Shown in pieces: positions 27,344 through 38,015 of a stretch of DNA of 64,000 bases. Both the position numbers and the translations under genes were made by a program. Below the pieces are notes generated by a model. It was not told where the DNA came from. It made no database searches and was given only the letters and a program-made list of their open reading frames with translations. The stretch covers positions 1 through 64,000 of the forward strand of contig NZ_AP025491.1 in assembly GCF_024347495.1 (NCBI RefSeq). Reading direction: 5' to 3'. Each line of letters begins with the position of its first letter. Position 1 is the first letter of the stretch. Origin of the DNA: Vibrio gallaecicus. GTDB lineage: Bacteria > Pseudomonadota > Gammaproteobacteria > Enterobacterales > Vibrionaceae.

Positions 27344-28966
27344 TTAGTCTTGAATGAAATAGAGGTCTTTTGCGTAAATATTCCCTTTCGGATTATTTCT
27401 AGGGAAGCCTTTCAGAGTGCTACGCACTAAGCGCGTATGATTGTAATGATATAAAGGGATCACGGCAGCCGCATCATTCAGTAGAGTTTCTGCTTGCTGG
27501 TACAGGGCATAGCGAGAGGTTTGATCTTCCGTTAAGCTTGCTTGGCTCATTAGCTCATCAAATTTAGGATTACAGAAACCACTTTCATTCGCAGTGTGAC
27601 CGCAGGTAAAGCCTTCTAGCAAAGCAGAAGGTTCAGGGTAGTCACCAAATGCCCATGAACGTGCCACTTGATAATCCCCCGCTCCTTTTGCCGCTACGTA
27701 GGCTTTCCATTCCATATTTTCTAATTCAACTTTCACACTTAACGGCTTCCACATAGAAGCAATCGCGATAGCAATCTTCTTATGGTTTTCGCTGGTGTTA
27801 TACGTCAATTTAAAGGCTAATGGGTTGCTCTTATCGTATCCGGCATTGGCAAGTAATTGCTTCGCTTCTGTGAGTCTTTGTGTCGCACTTAACGATTCAA
27901 ACGTAGACAGTGGTGCTTGATAGTTAGGAATGTTATTTGGTGAAACACCGTAGGCTTGAGGTTCGCCTTGCCCCGTAACTTTATCCACCAAAATTTCGCG
28001 GTCGATTGCCATGCTCAGTGCTTTACGAACTTGTACGTTATCGAATGGAGGGTTATTGGTATTGAATGAATAAATATATGAGCCAAGTAATGCTTGAGCT
28101 TTTATCTGTTCAGGGCTTTCTTTACGTAGCTTTTGGTAATACTCCAATTGTACGCGGTTTGTCATATCGATTTCTCCCGACTGATAACGAATCAGTTCGG
28201 CATTTTGCGAAGACAGCCCTAAATAAGTGACTTTATTTATAACCGTTGATTGGTTGTCCCAGTATGTTGGATTTCGTTCGACTTCTACATATTCGTTAGG
28301 TACCCACTTTGTTAACGTGTAAGCGCCATTCGTTACGATGTTTTCAGCTCGAGTCCAAGCATCGCCTTTTTCTTCAACAAGATGTTTCGGAAGAGGGAAG
28401 AAGGTTTTAATACTCATCAAACTCATGAAATACGGGGTTGGCTTGTTCAAAGTAATTTGAACGGTTAGGTCATCAATCGCTTTAATACCAAGTTCAGACG
28501 GCTGTTTTTTACCTTTTAGTATCTCATCGGCATTATCAATATTGGCGGTGACAAAAACAAACCCTGTGTTATTTCCGGTTTTAGGCGAGACTGCTCGCTG
28601 CCAAGCAAAGACAAAATCTGATGCTGTAACTGGTTCTCCATTTGACCACTTTAGGGTGTCTTTGAGAGTAAAAGTGACCGTTTTACCGCCATTGCTGAAT
28701 GTCCATTTTTCAGCTTGTCCGGGAATGATTTGGCCATCACTGTTCTCTATCACGAAACCTTCAAACATATCATTAACGATAATGTCTCCCGGCATCCCTG
28801 AATTAACAAAGCTAGGGTCTAGTGTATTCGGCTCTGCACCATTTCCTCGGACAAAATGTTGTTCATTGGCAAGGGTGGTATTAGAGGCTAAATCAGCCGC
28901 GATAACAGAAGGGACCACCAAACCTAATAGAGATGGGATGATCAAAGATAGGGGAGAAAGAGTCAT
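27344..28966 (-). CDS. Oligopeptide-type ABC transporter substrate-binding protein
   Basis: 540 residues with a Sec signal peptide (cleavage near VIA-ADL). The mature protein has the OppA/MppA/DppA class hallmarks: FVRGNGAEPNTLDPSFVNSG, the MFEGFV and AEKWTFSNGGKTVTF segments, KALSMAIDREILVDKV and the C-terminal HYNHTRLV. It binds peptides in the periplasm. No permease or ATPase genes lie beside it, so it is an orphan that probably works with a transporter encoded elsewhere. MicX in V. cholerae represses a peptide-transporter binding protein; whether this gene is related to that target is not known. Confidence 0.92.
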   Translation of the reverse strand: MTLSPLSLIIPSLLGLVVPSVIAADLASNTTLANEQHFVRGNGAEPNTLDPSFVNSGMPGDIIVNDMFEGFVIENSDGQIIPGQAEKWTFSNGGKTVTFTLKDTLKWSNGEPVTASDFVFAWQRAVSPKTGNNTGFVFVTANIDNADEILKGKKQPSELGIKAIDDLTVQITLNKPTPYFMSLMSIKTFFPLPKHLVEEKGDAWTRAENIVTNGAYTLTKWVPNEYVEVERNPTYWDNQSTVINKVTYLGLSSQNAELIRYQSGEIDMTNRVQLEYYQKLRKESPEQIKAQALLGSYIYSFNTNNPPFDNVQVRKALSMAIDREILVDKVTGQGEPQAYGVSPNNIPNYQAPLSTFESLSATQRLTEAKQLLANAGYDKSNPLAFKLTYNTSENHKKIAIAIASMWKPLSVKVELENMEWKAYVAAKGAGDYQVARSWAFGDYPEPSALLEGFTCGHTANESGFCNPKFDELMSQASLTEDQTSRYALYQQAETLLNDAAAVIPLYHYNHTRLVRSTLKGFPRNNPKGNIYAKDLYFIQD

Positions 28967-29251
28967 TGTAATTCCTTTACGACTTAACAGTATTTAGTTC
29001 AATAAACTCAGTCCATTAAAGCTAAGTGTTGGTGATAATGCAATCAATACTGCGTTCAATTTAACCATTAAGGGGATGACTTTATTCACAATTTGATTAA
29101 GTAAAATCTGCAGAGAAAGAATTCAATCCACCTCGCTAGGCGCTTTCGTTAATAGATCAAAGCGTGACTTTAGGCCCTGGTGGATTTGATTATTATCGAG
29201 TGAATAATTTTTATATGTAAGTGAAAGTTATACTTATCAGTAGGTTACAAT

Positions 29252-30163
29252 CTAATTTGGGGCTTTTGGTGTTTCCATTTCTTTTATATTAGGCAGGCGC
29301 TTTTTAGTTAATTTTATTTGAGCCAGAGTCACTCCTGAAATGACCATGATCCCACCCAACAAATGGAAATGCTGAATTTGTTCACCGAGCCAAGTTGCAG
29401 CAAGCACAATAGCGACTACTGGCATTAAATTCATGAACATGGCACTTGAATCGGCCCCGATAATATTGATTGATTTCACCCACATCCAAGGGGCCAAAAC
29501 AGACGCGGCCACGGCAGCATAAGCAATCAGCGGTAAAGCTTGTTGAGGGGGTAATAGTTGGTCGCTCGTTAACCATAGTGGAGTCAGCATTAAGACGGCG
29601 AACATGCCTTGGGTATAGATTACCACCCAATTACTGATCGGCATTTTCCAACGTTTGAGTAATACACAGTATGAAGCGTAAACACACGCCGCAATCAGCA
29701 TTAGCCCATCACCTTGCGTGATTTCTTGGTGTAAGAAGAATAATGGGTCACCTTGACCTAGCATGTAGGCTAACCCAGCTAACGACATTACACCGCCAAG
29801 AATACTTAAACCAGAAATCGATTTACTGAGTAAAGGGACACTAATAAAGACACTAATTAGTGGAACCAGCGAGGTAATTAAAGCCATGTTCGAAGCCGTG
29901 GTGGTTAAGCCTGCGTAGTAACCTAATGACTGGTTTAAGACCATTCCTAAGAAAGCAAGAAAAGCGAGTTTAGATAGGTTAGGGCGAATAGCTGACCATT
30001 GTTTAATGACAGGGCGGATACAAAAAGGCGTTAAAATTAGCATGGCAAGCGCCCAGCGGTAAAAGCTCATCGCGCTAGGTTCAATAACACTGGCAGCAAG
30101 CTTATTGACGATGGCATTTGCTCCCCAAATACAAACAGTAAAAAATGGCAGAAGATAGTGCAT
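29252..30163 (-). CDS. EamA/DMT-family exporter
   Basis: 303 residues from the ATG at 30163 (MHYLLPFFTVCIWGANAIVN), the usual DMT beginning. Ten predicted helices in two EamA repeats; the second repeat starts near GDGLMLIAACVYASYCVLLKRW. The open frame extends 51 codons further up, but that would run through the promoter of the divergent AraC gene and lacks a hydrophobic start. These carriers export amino acids, nucleosides or drugs; the substrate is not predictable. The divergent AraC gene is its likely regulator. Confidence 0.87.
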   Translation of the reverse strand: MHYLLPFFTVCIWGANAIVNKLAASVIEPSAMSFYRWALAMLILTPFCIRPVIKQWSAIRPNLSKLAFLAFLGMVLNQSLGYYAGLTTTASNMALITSLVPLISVFISVPLLSKSISGLSILGGVMSLAGLAYMLGQGDPLFFLHQEITQGDGLMLIAACVYASYCVLLKRWKMPISNWVVIYTQGMFAVLMLTPLWLTSDQLLPPQQALPLIAYAAVAASVLAPWMWVKSINIIGADSSAMFMNLMPVVAIVLAATWLGEQIQHFHLLGGIMVISGVTLAQIKLTKKRLPNIKEMETPKAPN

Positions 30164-30261
30164 GTGAATTCCATCGCAATTAAGGTGACCAAGAGAGTTT
30201 GACAGGTCGTTATAGTTACAGATATCTTTTAAAAGACATTGAGCGCGATAGGAAGACAAGT

Positions 30262-31050
30262 TTGAAAAAAACGACAAGAAACCTTCACCCATCTTTATCG
30301 ATTGATAAAGCACCATCCAATGTATTCATGAATTTTGAAGCGTTTCTTTCTAACACTGAAACACGAGTACATAGCCATCCTTGGGGGCAAGTGCAGTTGA
30401 TCAGTGGCGGGATTCTTGAAATGGAAGCGGAAGGAACGCGTTTTTTAGCGCCGCCTCATTTAGCCATTTGGGTTCCCGCTGGAGTGACCCACTGCAGTTA
30501 TAATCGAAAACCCTTGGATTACTGCTCTTTGAATATCGCCCATGAGCTGACAAGGCATCTTCCTAATAAAGCCAGTCTTATTAAGGTTACGCCAATCGTA
30601 TCGTCTATTATTGATGATTTTCGTCATCGAGAAATCAATGTCGCCCAAAGTAAGCAAGATCAGCGATTGGTTCAAGTGCTGTTGGATCAGCTTGCCGAAC
30701 AGCAAGTAGAACACCACTTTTTGCCGTCTACCGATAACAAATACCTTGCGCCTATTTTGGCATCAATAGAAGAGAATCCAACGGAAGATGTATCACTTCG
30801 GGATTGGGCTGAACGAGTACATACCACGGAAAGAACCCTATCTCGGCATTGTCAAAGTGAGCTAGGGATGAGCTTTACAGAGTGGCGATTAAGAGTTCGT
30901 TATTTGTATTCAATGGACTTATTAAGGAATGGACAATCGGTAAAAGAAGTCGCGCTAACGTTAGGCTATAACCAAGCCAGCCCCTTCATTTCAATGTTCA
31001 AAAAATACGCAAATCAAACACCAGAACAGTATAAGAATCGACTGCTGTAA
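30262..31050 (+). CDS. AraC-family regulator with cupin domain (NimR-like)
   Basis: About 262 residues. N-terminal cupin (HSHPWGQVQLISGG, PHLAIWVPAGVTHCSY) and a C-terminal AraC double helix-turn-helix (SLRDWAERVHTTERTLSRHC, SVKEVALTLGYNQASPFISM). This resembles E. coli NimR (YeaM), which controls a neighbouring exporter gene; here the divergent neighbour is an EamA exporter. The frame opens at a TTG (30199), but GGAAG at 30251 favours the TTG at 30262, which leaves 98 bp for two promoters. An ATG at 30328 is too far inside the cupin. Confidence 0.85.
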   Translation: MKKTTRNLHPSLSIDKAPSNVFMNFEAFLSNTETRVHSHPWGQVQLISGGILEMEAEGTRFLAPPHLAIWVPAGVTHCSYNRKPLDYCSLNIAHELTRHLPNKASLIKVTPIVSSIIDDFRHREINVAQSKQDQRLVQVLLDQLAEQQVEHHFLPSTDNKYLAPILASIEENPTEDVSLRDWAERVHTTERTLSRHCQSELGMSFTEWRLRVRYLYSMDLLRNGQSVKEVALTLGYNQASPFISMFKKYANQTPEQYKNRLL

Positions 31051-31170
31051 TTCCCTGAATTTAGAAGCGGAGAGTTGAACTTCAATCATTGCACATATTT
31101 GCTTACTTCCACCATAGGCTTCCACACTTGGACCAGTTTAGACGAACTCATCGATGCCTAGGGGAGAATT

Positions 31171-31254
31171 CCAGGATCTTTCGAGCCATTGATGGAGTAA
31201 AGAGCACTACGAATGACGAGCGTGATTGTAGTCATAGAGCTTTTCTTTAACTCG
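31171..31254 (-). pseudogene. Decayed fragment resembling the sugar O-acetyltransferase gene
   Basis: Read on the minus strand this stretch encodes VKEKLYDYNHARHS, a stop codon, then CSLLHQ. The intact acetyltransferase gene at 44.5 kb encodes VKEKLYDYNHARPSQHSLRRQ. By hand alignment to 44968-45052 about 67 of 85 bases match, some differences are synonymous, and one CAG has become TAG with a 1-nt loss further on. It lies after the aox gene. It is either a remnant of a second copy or part of a dispersed GAATGACG-type repeat. Confidence 0.5.
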
Positions 31255-31302
31255 ATGACTTTGGCAGCGAAGCGGTTGGTGGTTATGAGGTTTATTTGGC
31301 TA

Positions 31303-31358
31303 CCAATAAACAGTAACCAACAATCAATAACCAACAACCAACAACCAACAACCAACTA
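31303..31358. repeat. Degenerate heptanucleotide array, CCAACAA-type x8
   Basis: Eight phased 7-bp units: CCAATAA, ACAGTAA, CCAACAA, TCAATAA, three more CCAACAA, CCAACTA. Its reading frames on the minus strand give VVGCWLLV-like repeats, which are often mis-annotated as small proteins. It lies 75 bp beyond the aox stop codon in a convergent junction. Confidence 0.92.
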
Positions 31359-31432
31359 ATAACCGATCCAACCTTTCCGTATTTTCTCTCAGTATATTCA
31401 AAGAACCATTTTCAGGCGCCAAAGAAGGACAG

Positions 31433-32068
31433 TTAATACTGATGTTTTGGTAAATTGTTACTTTCGTACGCATCGGCAAATGAATGGTTTCGATCTCTAT
31501 GCTCAGCTTCATCGTCGCGAATCTTTACAATCACATCTCTGAGCATAGCGCTTGATGGCAACTTGTAATAATCGATGGCAATTTGTGGGGCGACTACGTT
31601 TTCGACTTCACCGTCATCAATTTTGCTCAGGTATTCTGTGTAGCTTTTACAGGCTTCTTCTTCAAAATAACCCACGACGCGGTGTGCAACTTTAGAAGAC
31701 AGCACATAAATTAAGCTATATACAATAATGAAAATAGCCTGACCAAACAGTACTAGCGTTCGTTCAACCCAGCTAGGCTTAGCAATATCTAAGAAAATCA
31801 TCAAATGCATTCGCTCATTCTCTGCCTCATCTAGCAATTCACGGATCCATCCCTCATCATCTTTCATACGGCGTAAAGCTTTTAGATGATTAAACATCCC
31901 AGCCACCATTCCAGGCACAGCGGCAATGGTTTCCAAAATCACGGCACGCTTCGCGTATTTTTTTCCATAAAAAATATTTAAAAGAAATTTGAGGCACTGC
32001 GTTATTTTATACGCAATATGCTCAGAAAGTTTTGAGGCGGTTTTGTGTTTCAATTCAAAATCTGACAT
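31433..32068 (-). CDS. aox: Alternative oxidase (diiron quinol oxidase)
   Basis: 211 residues. All diiron motifs are there: LET with E46, NERMH with E85 and H88, FEEEA with E137, and RDDEAEHR with E187 and H190. Two hydrophobic helices (about 51-62 and 104-124) give the monotopic inner-membrane association. The enzyme oxidises ubiquinol and reduces oxygen to water without pumping protons, and resists cyanide and nitric oxide. In V. fischeri aox is induced by NO through NsrR. I see no clear NsrR box here, but nested inverted repeats lie just upstream. Confidence 0.93.
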   Translation of the reverse strand: MSDFELKHKTASKLSEHIAYKITQCLKFLLNIFYGKKYAKRAVILETIAAVPGMVAGMFNHLKALRRMKDDEGWIRELLDEAENERMHLMIFLDIAKPSWVERTLVLFGQAIFIIVYSLIYVLSSKVAHRVVGYFEEEACKSYTEYLSKIDDGEVENVVAPQIAIDYYKLPSSAMLRDVIVKIRDDEAEHRDRNHSFADAYESNNLPKHQY

Positions 32069-32091
32069 TTTTGAGTCTTCCCAATTTTAAA

Positions 32092-32159
32092 ATGGTAGTG
32101 ATTTCAAAGTATTGATTAATTCGTTAACCCTTTAATCAACGGATTAGAATCACTACCAT
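32092..32159. promoter_or_regulatory. Nested inverted repeats upstream of aox
   Basis: Outer arms ATGGTAGTGATT (32092-32103) and AATCACTACCAT (32148-32159) are a perfect 12-bp pair; inner arms TTGATTAA (32112-32119) and TTAATCAA (32132-32139) are a perfect 8-bp pair. The element begins 24 bp before the aox start codon. It may be a paired operator or a structured leader. Confidence 0.75.
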
Positions 32160-32255
32160 GCTTTCAGCTAAACTATCTTTAGCTATTTTATGTGTTTCTA
32201 TTGCCGTATTTAGAACAGGTGTCTGCGATGGCAATCATCACTGCTAGAGATATGG

Positions 32256-33032
32256 TTAGTAACTGCTCTTGGCTGTTTTCTCACCTTCCCCAAGCGTATA
32301 AAGTAGATTTGTTAGTAAGCTAGAAGCTCCAAAACGGTAGTGCATGCTGTTATCTGCCCATTTGCTACCAAAAATACTATCAACCATGTCTAAATATTCT
32401 TTTGCGTTTTCAGCCGTTTGTACGCCGCCTGATGCCTTGAAACCTACCGTTTTTTCAACACCCATGTCTTTGATTACTGATAACATAACTTCGGCAGCTT
32501 CGAGGGTTGCATTTACTGGTACTTTACCTGTGGACGTTTTAATGATGTCAGCCCCTGCCTTGATTGAAATCTCAGACGCTTTTTTGATTAGTTCTTTAGT
32601 TTTCAGTTCACCAGATTCAATGATAACTTTCAGTGGGGTATCACCGCAGGCTGCTTTACATAGCTTAACCATCTCAAAGCCCACTTCTTCGTTTCCTGCT
32701 ATCAGAGCTCGGTATGGGAATGTCACATCGACTTCATCAGCGCCGTACATTAGGGCCGCTTTGGTTTCGGCAACAGCAATGTCAATATCGTCATTGCCAT
32801 GAGGGAAGTTAGTGACAGTGACTACACGAATATCCGGTGTACCTTGTAAACGTAATTGTTTTTTTGCAACAGGAATGAAACGTGGGTAAATGCACACTGC
32901 TGCTGTATTACCTACAGTTGTTTTAGCGTTCTTACACAACTCGATTATTTTTTCATCAGTATCGTCATCGTTTAAAGTAGTAAGATCCATTAATGTAAGT
33001 GCACGCAGTGCTACAGCTTTTAAATCGCTCAT
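32256..33032 (-). CDS. deoC: Deoxyribose-phosphate aldolase
   Basis: 258 residues, close to E. coli DeoC (259). TIM-barrel class I aldolase: [24 protein letters not shown], the Schiff-base lysine in [15 protein letters not shown] (Lys of IKTSTGK) and [11 protein letters not shown] with the proton-relay lysine. It splits 2-deoxyribose 5-phosphate into glyceraldehyde 3-phosphate and acetaldehyde. It stands alone here: deoA, deoB and deoD are not adjacent, unlike the usual operon. AGGAAA precedes the ATG. The aox gene follows 187 bp downstream in the same direction. Confidence 0.95.
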   Translation of the reverse strand: MSDLKAVALRALTLMDLTTLNDDDTDEKIIELCKNAKTTVGNTAAVCIYPRFIPVAKKQLRLQGTPDIRVVTVTNFPHGNDDIDIAVAETKAALMYGADEVDVTFPYRALIAGNEEVGFEMVKLCKAACGDTPLKVIIESGELKTKELIKKASEISIKAGADIIKTSTGKVPVNATLEAAEVMLSVIKDMGVEKTVGFKASGGVQTAENAKEYLDMVDSIFGSKWADNSMHYRFGASSLLTNLLYTLGEGEKTAKSSY

Positions 33033-33340
33033 AGATATTTCCTATCGAATCATTTTCAATAATATTTCAAACGCTTGGCGCTTATTTGTTGCTGCTTCTT
33101 TGTTTCGGCACATTAGCCACGGCATGTTTTGCGATGACATAGTTAAATGCGTAGCAACAAAGAAGGTGGTGCTAATTTAATAGGCAACTCAAGGGTTGAA
33201 ATGATTTTCGGCTCTAACCGAAAGTGGGATGATTATAAGAATTCATCAAAATCTATAATAGATACAGAAATGGTCATTTTAGGTATAACAGATTGGTGCG
33301 TGTACTATAGTCAGATGTTGGATATAGAGGCGTTGTTCCG
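33033..33340. other. Intergenic deoC / MocR divergent region
   Basis: 308 bp divergent promoter region. Plus-strand frames across it are short and lack ribosome sites. I see no clear operator; TCTATAATAGATACAG near 33251-33266 is a weak candidate. Confidence 0.4.
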
Positions 33341-34756
33341 TTGGCAAAATATGACAAGCTCGTAGAGCAAATTCGTAATCAAATTCAAAATGAAATTTGG
33401 GGAGTGGGTGATAAGCTTCCTTCATTACGAAAACAGACTGAAATCTCCGACATGAGCTTAATGACGGTGCTTCATGCTTATCAGGTACTAGAAAGCCAAG
33501 GGTGGATCGTTTCTCATGCCCGATCTGGATACTTTGTGGCACCGAAAATCCAATACTCGAGCCCAAAAAATTCAGATGTAACAATGCAGACCGCTGAAGC
33601 TATCGATATTAATGATTTTATTTTTGATGTTTTGCAAGCGAGTCGGACACCGCGTATCGTCGATTTTGGCTCTGTTTATCCAGATCCGAAGCTGTACCCT
33701 CGACATCAAGTAAACAAATCTCTTATGAACGCCGCGAGTACTATGCCAACCTCAAGTGCCTTGGATAATCTGCCTCCAGGGAATAAAGATTTGCGCCAAC
33801 TCATAGCCAAACGTTATGCGGCACAAGGAATAAACGTACATCCGGAAGAGATCGTAATTACGGCGGGTGCACTAGAGGCGTTGAATTTGAGCCTTCAAGC
33901 GGTAACACAAGCTGGTGACTGGGTTGTGGTGGAATCTCCTACGTTTTACGGCGCGTTACAGTCTCTGCAAAGGCTTAATTTGCGTGCGTTATCTGTCAGG
34001 ACCCATCCTCGAGATGGAATTGATCTTGATTCACTTGAAAAGGCGCTTCAATCTCATCCAGTAAAAGCGTGTTGGTTGATGGTAAATCATCAAAACCCGT
34101 TGGGTTGTACTCTCTCGAGTGAGAAAAAGAAGCGTTTGATTGAGTTATTGGCAGAGTACAAGGTCTACCTGATTGAAGATGATGTATATAGTGAGCTTTA
34201 TTATAGTGGTAAAAAGCCTTTACCAGCCAAAGCATTTGATCAGCAAGGTATGACGATGCATTGCTCATCTTTTTCTAAAACTCTGGTCGCTGGTTTTCGA
34301 ATTGGTTGGGTGGCGGCAGGGAAAATGGCTCTGCCTATTCAAAAGCTTCAACTGATGAGCACATTGTCTGCCAGTGCTCCTATTCAACTTGCCATGGCTA
34401 AATATCTATCGACTCGCAATTATGAAAATCATTTACGTCAATTGCGGAGAAAACTGGAACAACGTAAATTCGCAACTTGGCAGATGCTACGTTCTTATTT
34501 TCCTTCTAGTGTGAATATAAACTACTCTGAAGGTGGTTATTTTTTATGGATTGAATTGCCTGAGCATTTAGACGCGACGGATTTATACCAGCGAGCCTTG
34601 AAAGATAATATTAGTATTGCGCCTGGGAAAATGTTCTCTGTAAGTAAGCAGTTTAACCATTGTTTTCGGATAAATTCATCATTTGAGTGCTCAGCTTCGG
34701 AAGAAAAAGCGATAAAACGGTTAGCCGAGTTAATTCAAAATATGTTGGATGAATAA
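33341..34756 (+). CDS. MocR-type regulator (GntR HTH plus aminotransferase domain)
   Basis: 471 residues. N-terminal GntR winged helix (KLVEQIRNQIQNEIWGVGDK, LPSLRKQTEISDMSLMTVLH) and a fold-type I aminotransferase domain with the PLP lysine in SSFSKTLVAGFRIGW; SEGGYFLWIELP is near the end. Such proteins bind PLP and control vitamin B6 or amino-compound genes. The start is TTG at 33341 with a distant GAGG; no better in-frame start precedes the helix-turn-helix. It is divergent from deoC, which is not a typical MocR target, so its regulon is unclear. Confidence 0.87.
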   Translation: MAKYDKLVEQIRNQIQNEIWGVGDKLPSLRKQTEISDMSLMTVLHAYQVLESQGWIVSHARSGYFVAPKIQYSSPKNSDVTMQTAEAIDINDFIFDVLQASRTPRIVDFGSVYPDPKLYPRHQVNKSLMNAASTMPTSSALDNLPPGNKDLRQLIAKRYAAQGINVHPEEIVITAGALEALNLSLQAVTQAGDWVVVESPTFYGALQSLQRLNLRALSVRTHPRDGIDLDSLEKALQSHPVKACWLMVNHQNPLGCTLSSEKKKRLIELLAEYKVYLIEDDVYSELYYSGKKPLPAKAFDQQGMTMHCSSFSKTLVAGFRIGWVAAGKMALPIQKLQLMSTLSASAPIQLAMAKYLSTRNYENHLRQLRRKLEQRKFATWQMLRSYFPSSVNINYSEGGYFLWIELPEHLDATDLYQRALKDNISIAPGKMFSVSKQFNHCFRINSSFECSASEEKAIKRLAELIQNMLDE

Positions 34757-34818
34757 GGTGAAATTCAAAGTGCTATTGATACTTTATCGCTGTAAAAGGC
34801 TCGTAATCTCATAGGGTA

Positions 34819-34859
34819 TGGTTTCTGTTGTACAGGTTTACACGGCACAACAGAAGCCA
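34819..34859. terminator. Hairpin between convergent MocR and nrdF genes
   Basis: TGGTTTCTGTTGT pairs with ACAACAGAAGCCA (one G-T), 15-nt loop, no T-run. It is the only structure in this 133-bp junction; a weak or rho-assisted stop for both genes. Confidence 0.5.
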
Positions 34860-34889
34860 GCATATTTACATACTTATCAGCTTTTGGGC

Positions 34890-35882
<993 letters not shown>

Positions 35883-38015
35883 TCAAAGCGTACAAGAAAC
35901 ACAGCCGTCAACCTGAGTTCCATCTAATGCTTTTTGGCGCATACGAATGTAATAAAGTGTTTTGATTTTCTTCTTCCATGCATATATTTGCGCCTTGTTA
36001 ATGTCACGAGTGGTGACGTTGTCGTTAAAAAACAAGGTGAGTGACAAGCCTTGATCGACATGGCGAGTGGCCGCCGCATAGACATCGATAATGGCTTTTG
36101 GTCCGACCTCATAGGCATCTTGATAATATTCAAGGTTATCGTTATTTAAGTAAGGTGCAGGAAAATACACTCGACCTATCTTGCCTTCTTTGCGTATTTC
36201 AACTTTTGCCGTAATAGGATGAATGGAGGCAGTAGAGTCGTTGATGTAGCTAATGGAACCAGTAGGTGGGATAGCTTGTAAGTTACGATTGTACAAACCG
36301 TGCTCCATTACTTGCGCCTTCAGAGTTGCCCAATCATCTAGGTTGGGAAGAGGCAAATTCAGCTTGTTCAGTAATTCCGTGACTTTTGCTGTGCATGGTC
36401 GATATTCAGTTTCTAAGTAGTCATCGAAAAAGACGCCGCTCGCATAAGTAGAGTTTTCGAACCCGTGAAAGGTCGCTTCTTTCTGTTGAGCCAATCGATT
36501 AGACGCTGTGAGGCAATGGAATAGTACGGTTGCAAAATAAACGTTTGTGAAATCAATGGCTTCTTTACTGTCATACTGAATACCTTCTCGGGCAAGAAAG
36601 CCATGAAGGTTCATCTGCCCCAGCCCTATAGCATGGCTCTCGTCGTTGCCTTTACGGATAGAAGGCACGCTATCAATGGCACTCATTTCTGACACGGCGT
36701 TGAGTGCTCTGATTGACACATCGACTGTTTGGGCAAGGTCGCCGCCATCAAGCGCTTTGGCGATATTGATTGAGCCCAAGTTGCATGAAATATCTCGACC
36801 AAGGTGAGCGTAACTCAGGTCATCATTAAAACTCGATGCATCGTTAACTTGCAGGATCTCTGAACATAAATTGGACATGTTGATCCGACCTTCAATCGGA
36901 TTTGCATTGTTGACCGTATCTTCGAACATGATATATGGATAGCCAGACTCAAATTGAATTTCGGCAAGTGTTTGGAATAGGCTTCGTGCGCTAATTTTAC
37001 TTTTACGAATTCGTGAATCATCGACCATTTCCGTGTATTTCTCGGTCACGCTTATTTCAGAAAAAGGTCTGCCATAAACTCTCTCTACGTCATGAGGTGA
37101 AAAGAGATACATATCCTTATTTTGCTTAGCGAGCTCAAGCGTAATGTCTGGGATCACAACGCCTAGGCTGAGGGTTTTTATGCGGATTTTTTCATCGGCA
37201 TTTTCTCGCTTAGTATCAAGAAATTGCATGATGTCTGGGTGGTGAACGTTGAGGTAGACGGCTCCCGCTCCCTGCCTTGCACCAAGTTGATTGGCATATG
37301 AAAAGCTATCTTCAAGCAACTTCATGACAGGTACCACACCAGAGCTCTGATTCAGAATCCCTTTAATTGGGGCGCCTTGTTCTCGAAGGTTACTGAGTAA
37401 TAGAGCAACGCCTCCGCCTCGGCGAGACAGCTGTAATGAAGAATTGATCGCCCTGCCGATGCTTTCCATGTTGTCTTCAATACGAAGCAAGAAACATGAA
37501 ATTAACTCCCCTCTACTTTTCTTCCCTGAGTTAATAAAAGTAGGAGTTGCGGGTTGGAATCTTTGCTGGATGATTTCGACCATGAGCTGGTGGGCAAACT
37601 CTTCATCGCCCTGCGCTAATGTTAGTGCGGTCATTACTACTCGGTCTTCGAAGCGCTCTAAGTAGCGTTTTCCATCACGAGTTTTTAGTGCGTATGAAGT
37701 AAAGAATTTGTAAGCACCAAGGAAAGTTCGGAAACGAAATTTAACTTGGTATGCCTGCTTCCAAATATCGTGAATGAATTCCGAGCGGTACTGCTTCATC
37801 ACCTCTGGCTCGTAATAACCTTCGTTAATTAGGTAATCAAGTTTTTCATCTAAGTTGTGGAAGAAAACCGTATTTTGGTTGACGTGTTGCAGGAAAAATT
37901 GGCGAGCAGCCTGTTGGTCGGATTCAAATTGAATCTTACCTCGCTCGTCCAAAAGGTTAAGCATGGCATTGAGCGCATGATAATCCAGCGTCTCATGAGT
38001 GAATTGATTGTCCAT
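35883..38015 (-). CDS. nrdE: Class Ib ribonucleotide reductase, alpha subunit
   Basis: 710 residues (E. coli 714). Ten-stranded barrel with [22 protein letters not shown] and [11 protein letters not shown] around the active site, [18 protein letters not shown], and a C-terminal CVSC pair that is re-reduced by NrdH. It lacks the N-terminal ATP cone of NrdA, as class Ib enzymes do. It converts ribonucleoside diphosphates into deoxy forms. The start overlaps nrdI by 23 bp. Confidence 0.97.
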   Translation of the reverse strand: MDNQFTHETLDYHALNAMLNLLDERGKIQFESDQQAARQFFLQHVNQNTVFFHNLDEKLDYLINEGYYEPEVMKQYRSEFIHDIWKQAYQVKFRFRTFLGAYKFFTSYALKTRDGKRYLERFEDRVVMTALTLAQGDEEFAHQLMVEIIQQRFQPATPTFINSGKKSRGELISCFLLRIEDNMESIGRAINSSLQLSRRGGGVALLLSNLREQGAPIKGILNQSSGVVPVMKLLEDSFSYANQLGARQGAGAVYLNVHHPDIMQFLDTKRENADEKIRIKTLSLGVVIPDITLELAKQNKDMYLFSPHDVERVYGRPFSEISVTEKYTEMVDDSRIRKSKISARSLFQTLAEIQFESGYPYIMFEDTVNNANPIEGRINMSNLCSEILQVNDASSFNDDLSYAHLGRDISCNLGSINIAKALDGGDLAQTVDVSIRALNAVSEMSAIDSVPSIRKGNDESHAIGLGQMNLHGFLAREGIQYDSKEAIDFTNVYFATVLFHCLTASNRLAQQKEATFHGFENSTYASGVFFDDYLETEYRPCTAKVTELLNKLNLPLPNLDDWATLKAQVMEHGLYNRNLQAIPPTGSISYINDSTASIHPITAKVEIRKEGKIGRVYFPAPYLNNDNLEYYQDAYEVGPKAIIDVYAAATRHVDQGLSLTLFFNDNVTTRDINKAQIYAWKKKIKTLYYIRMRQKALDGTQVDGCVSCTL

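Noticed and set aside
31158..31512. Minus-strand ORFs with VVGCWLLV-type repeats
   Set aside because: They are translations of the CCAACAA heptamer array and of the acetyltransferase-like fragment, without start signals.
33147..33365. 72-codon plus-strand ORF before the MocR gene
   Set aside because: It overlaps the MocR start in another frame and has no ribosome site or family features.
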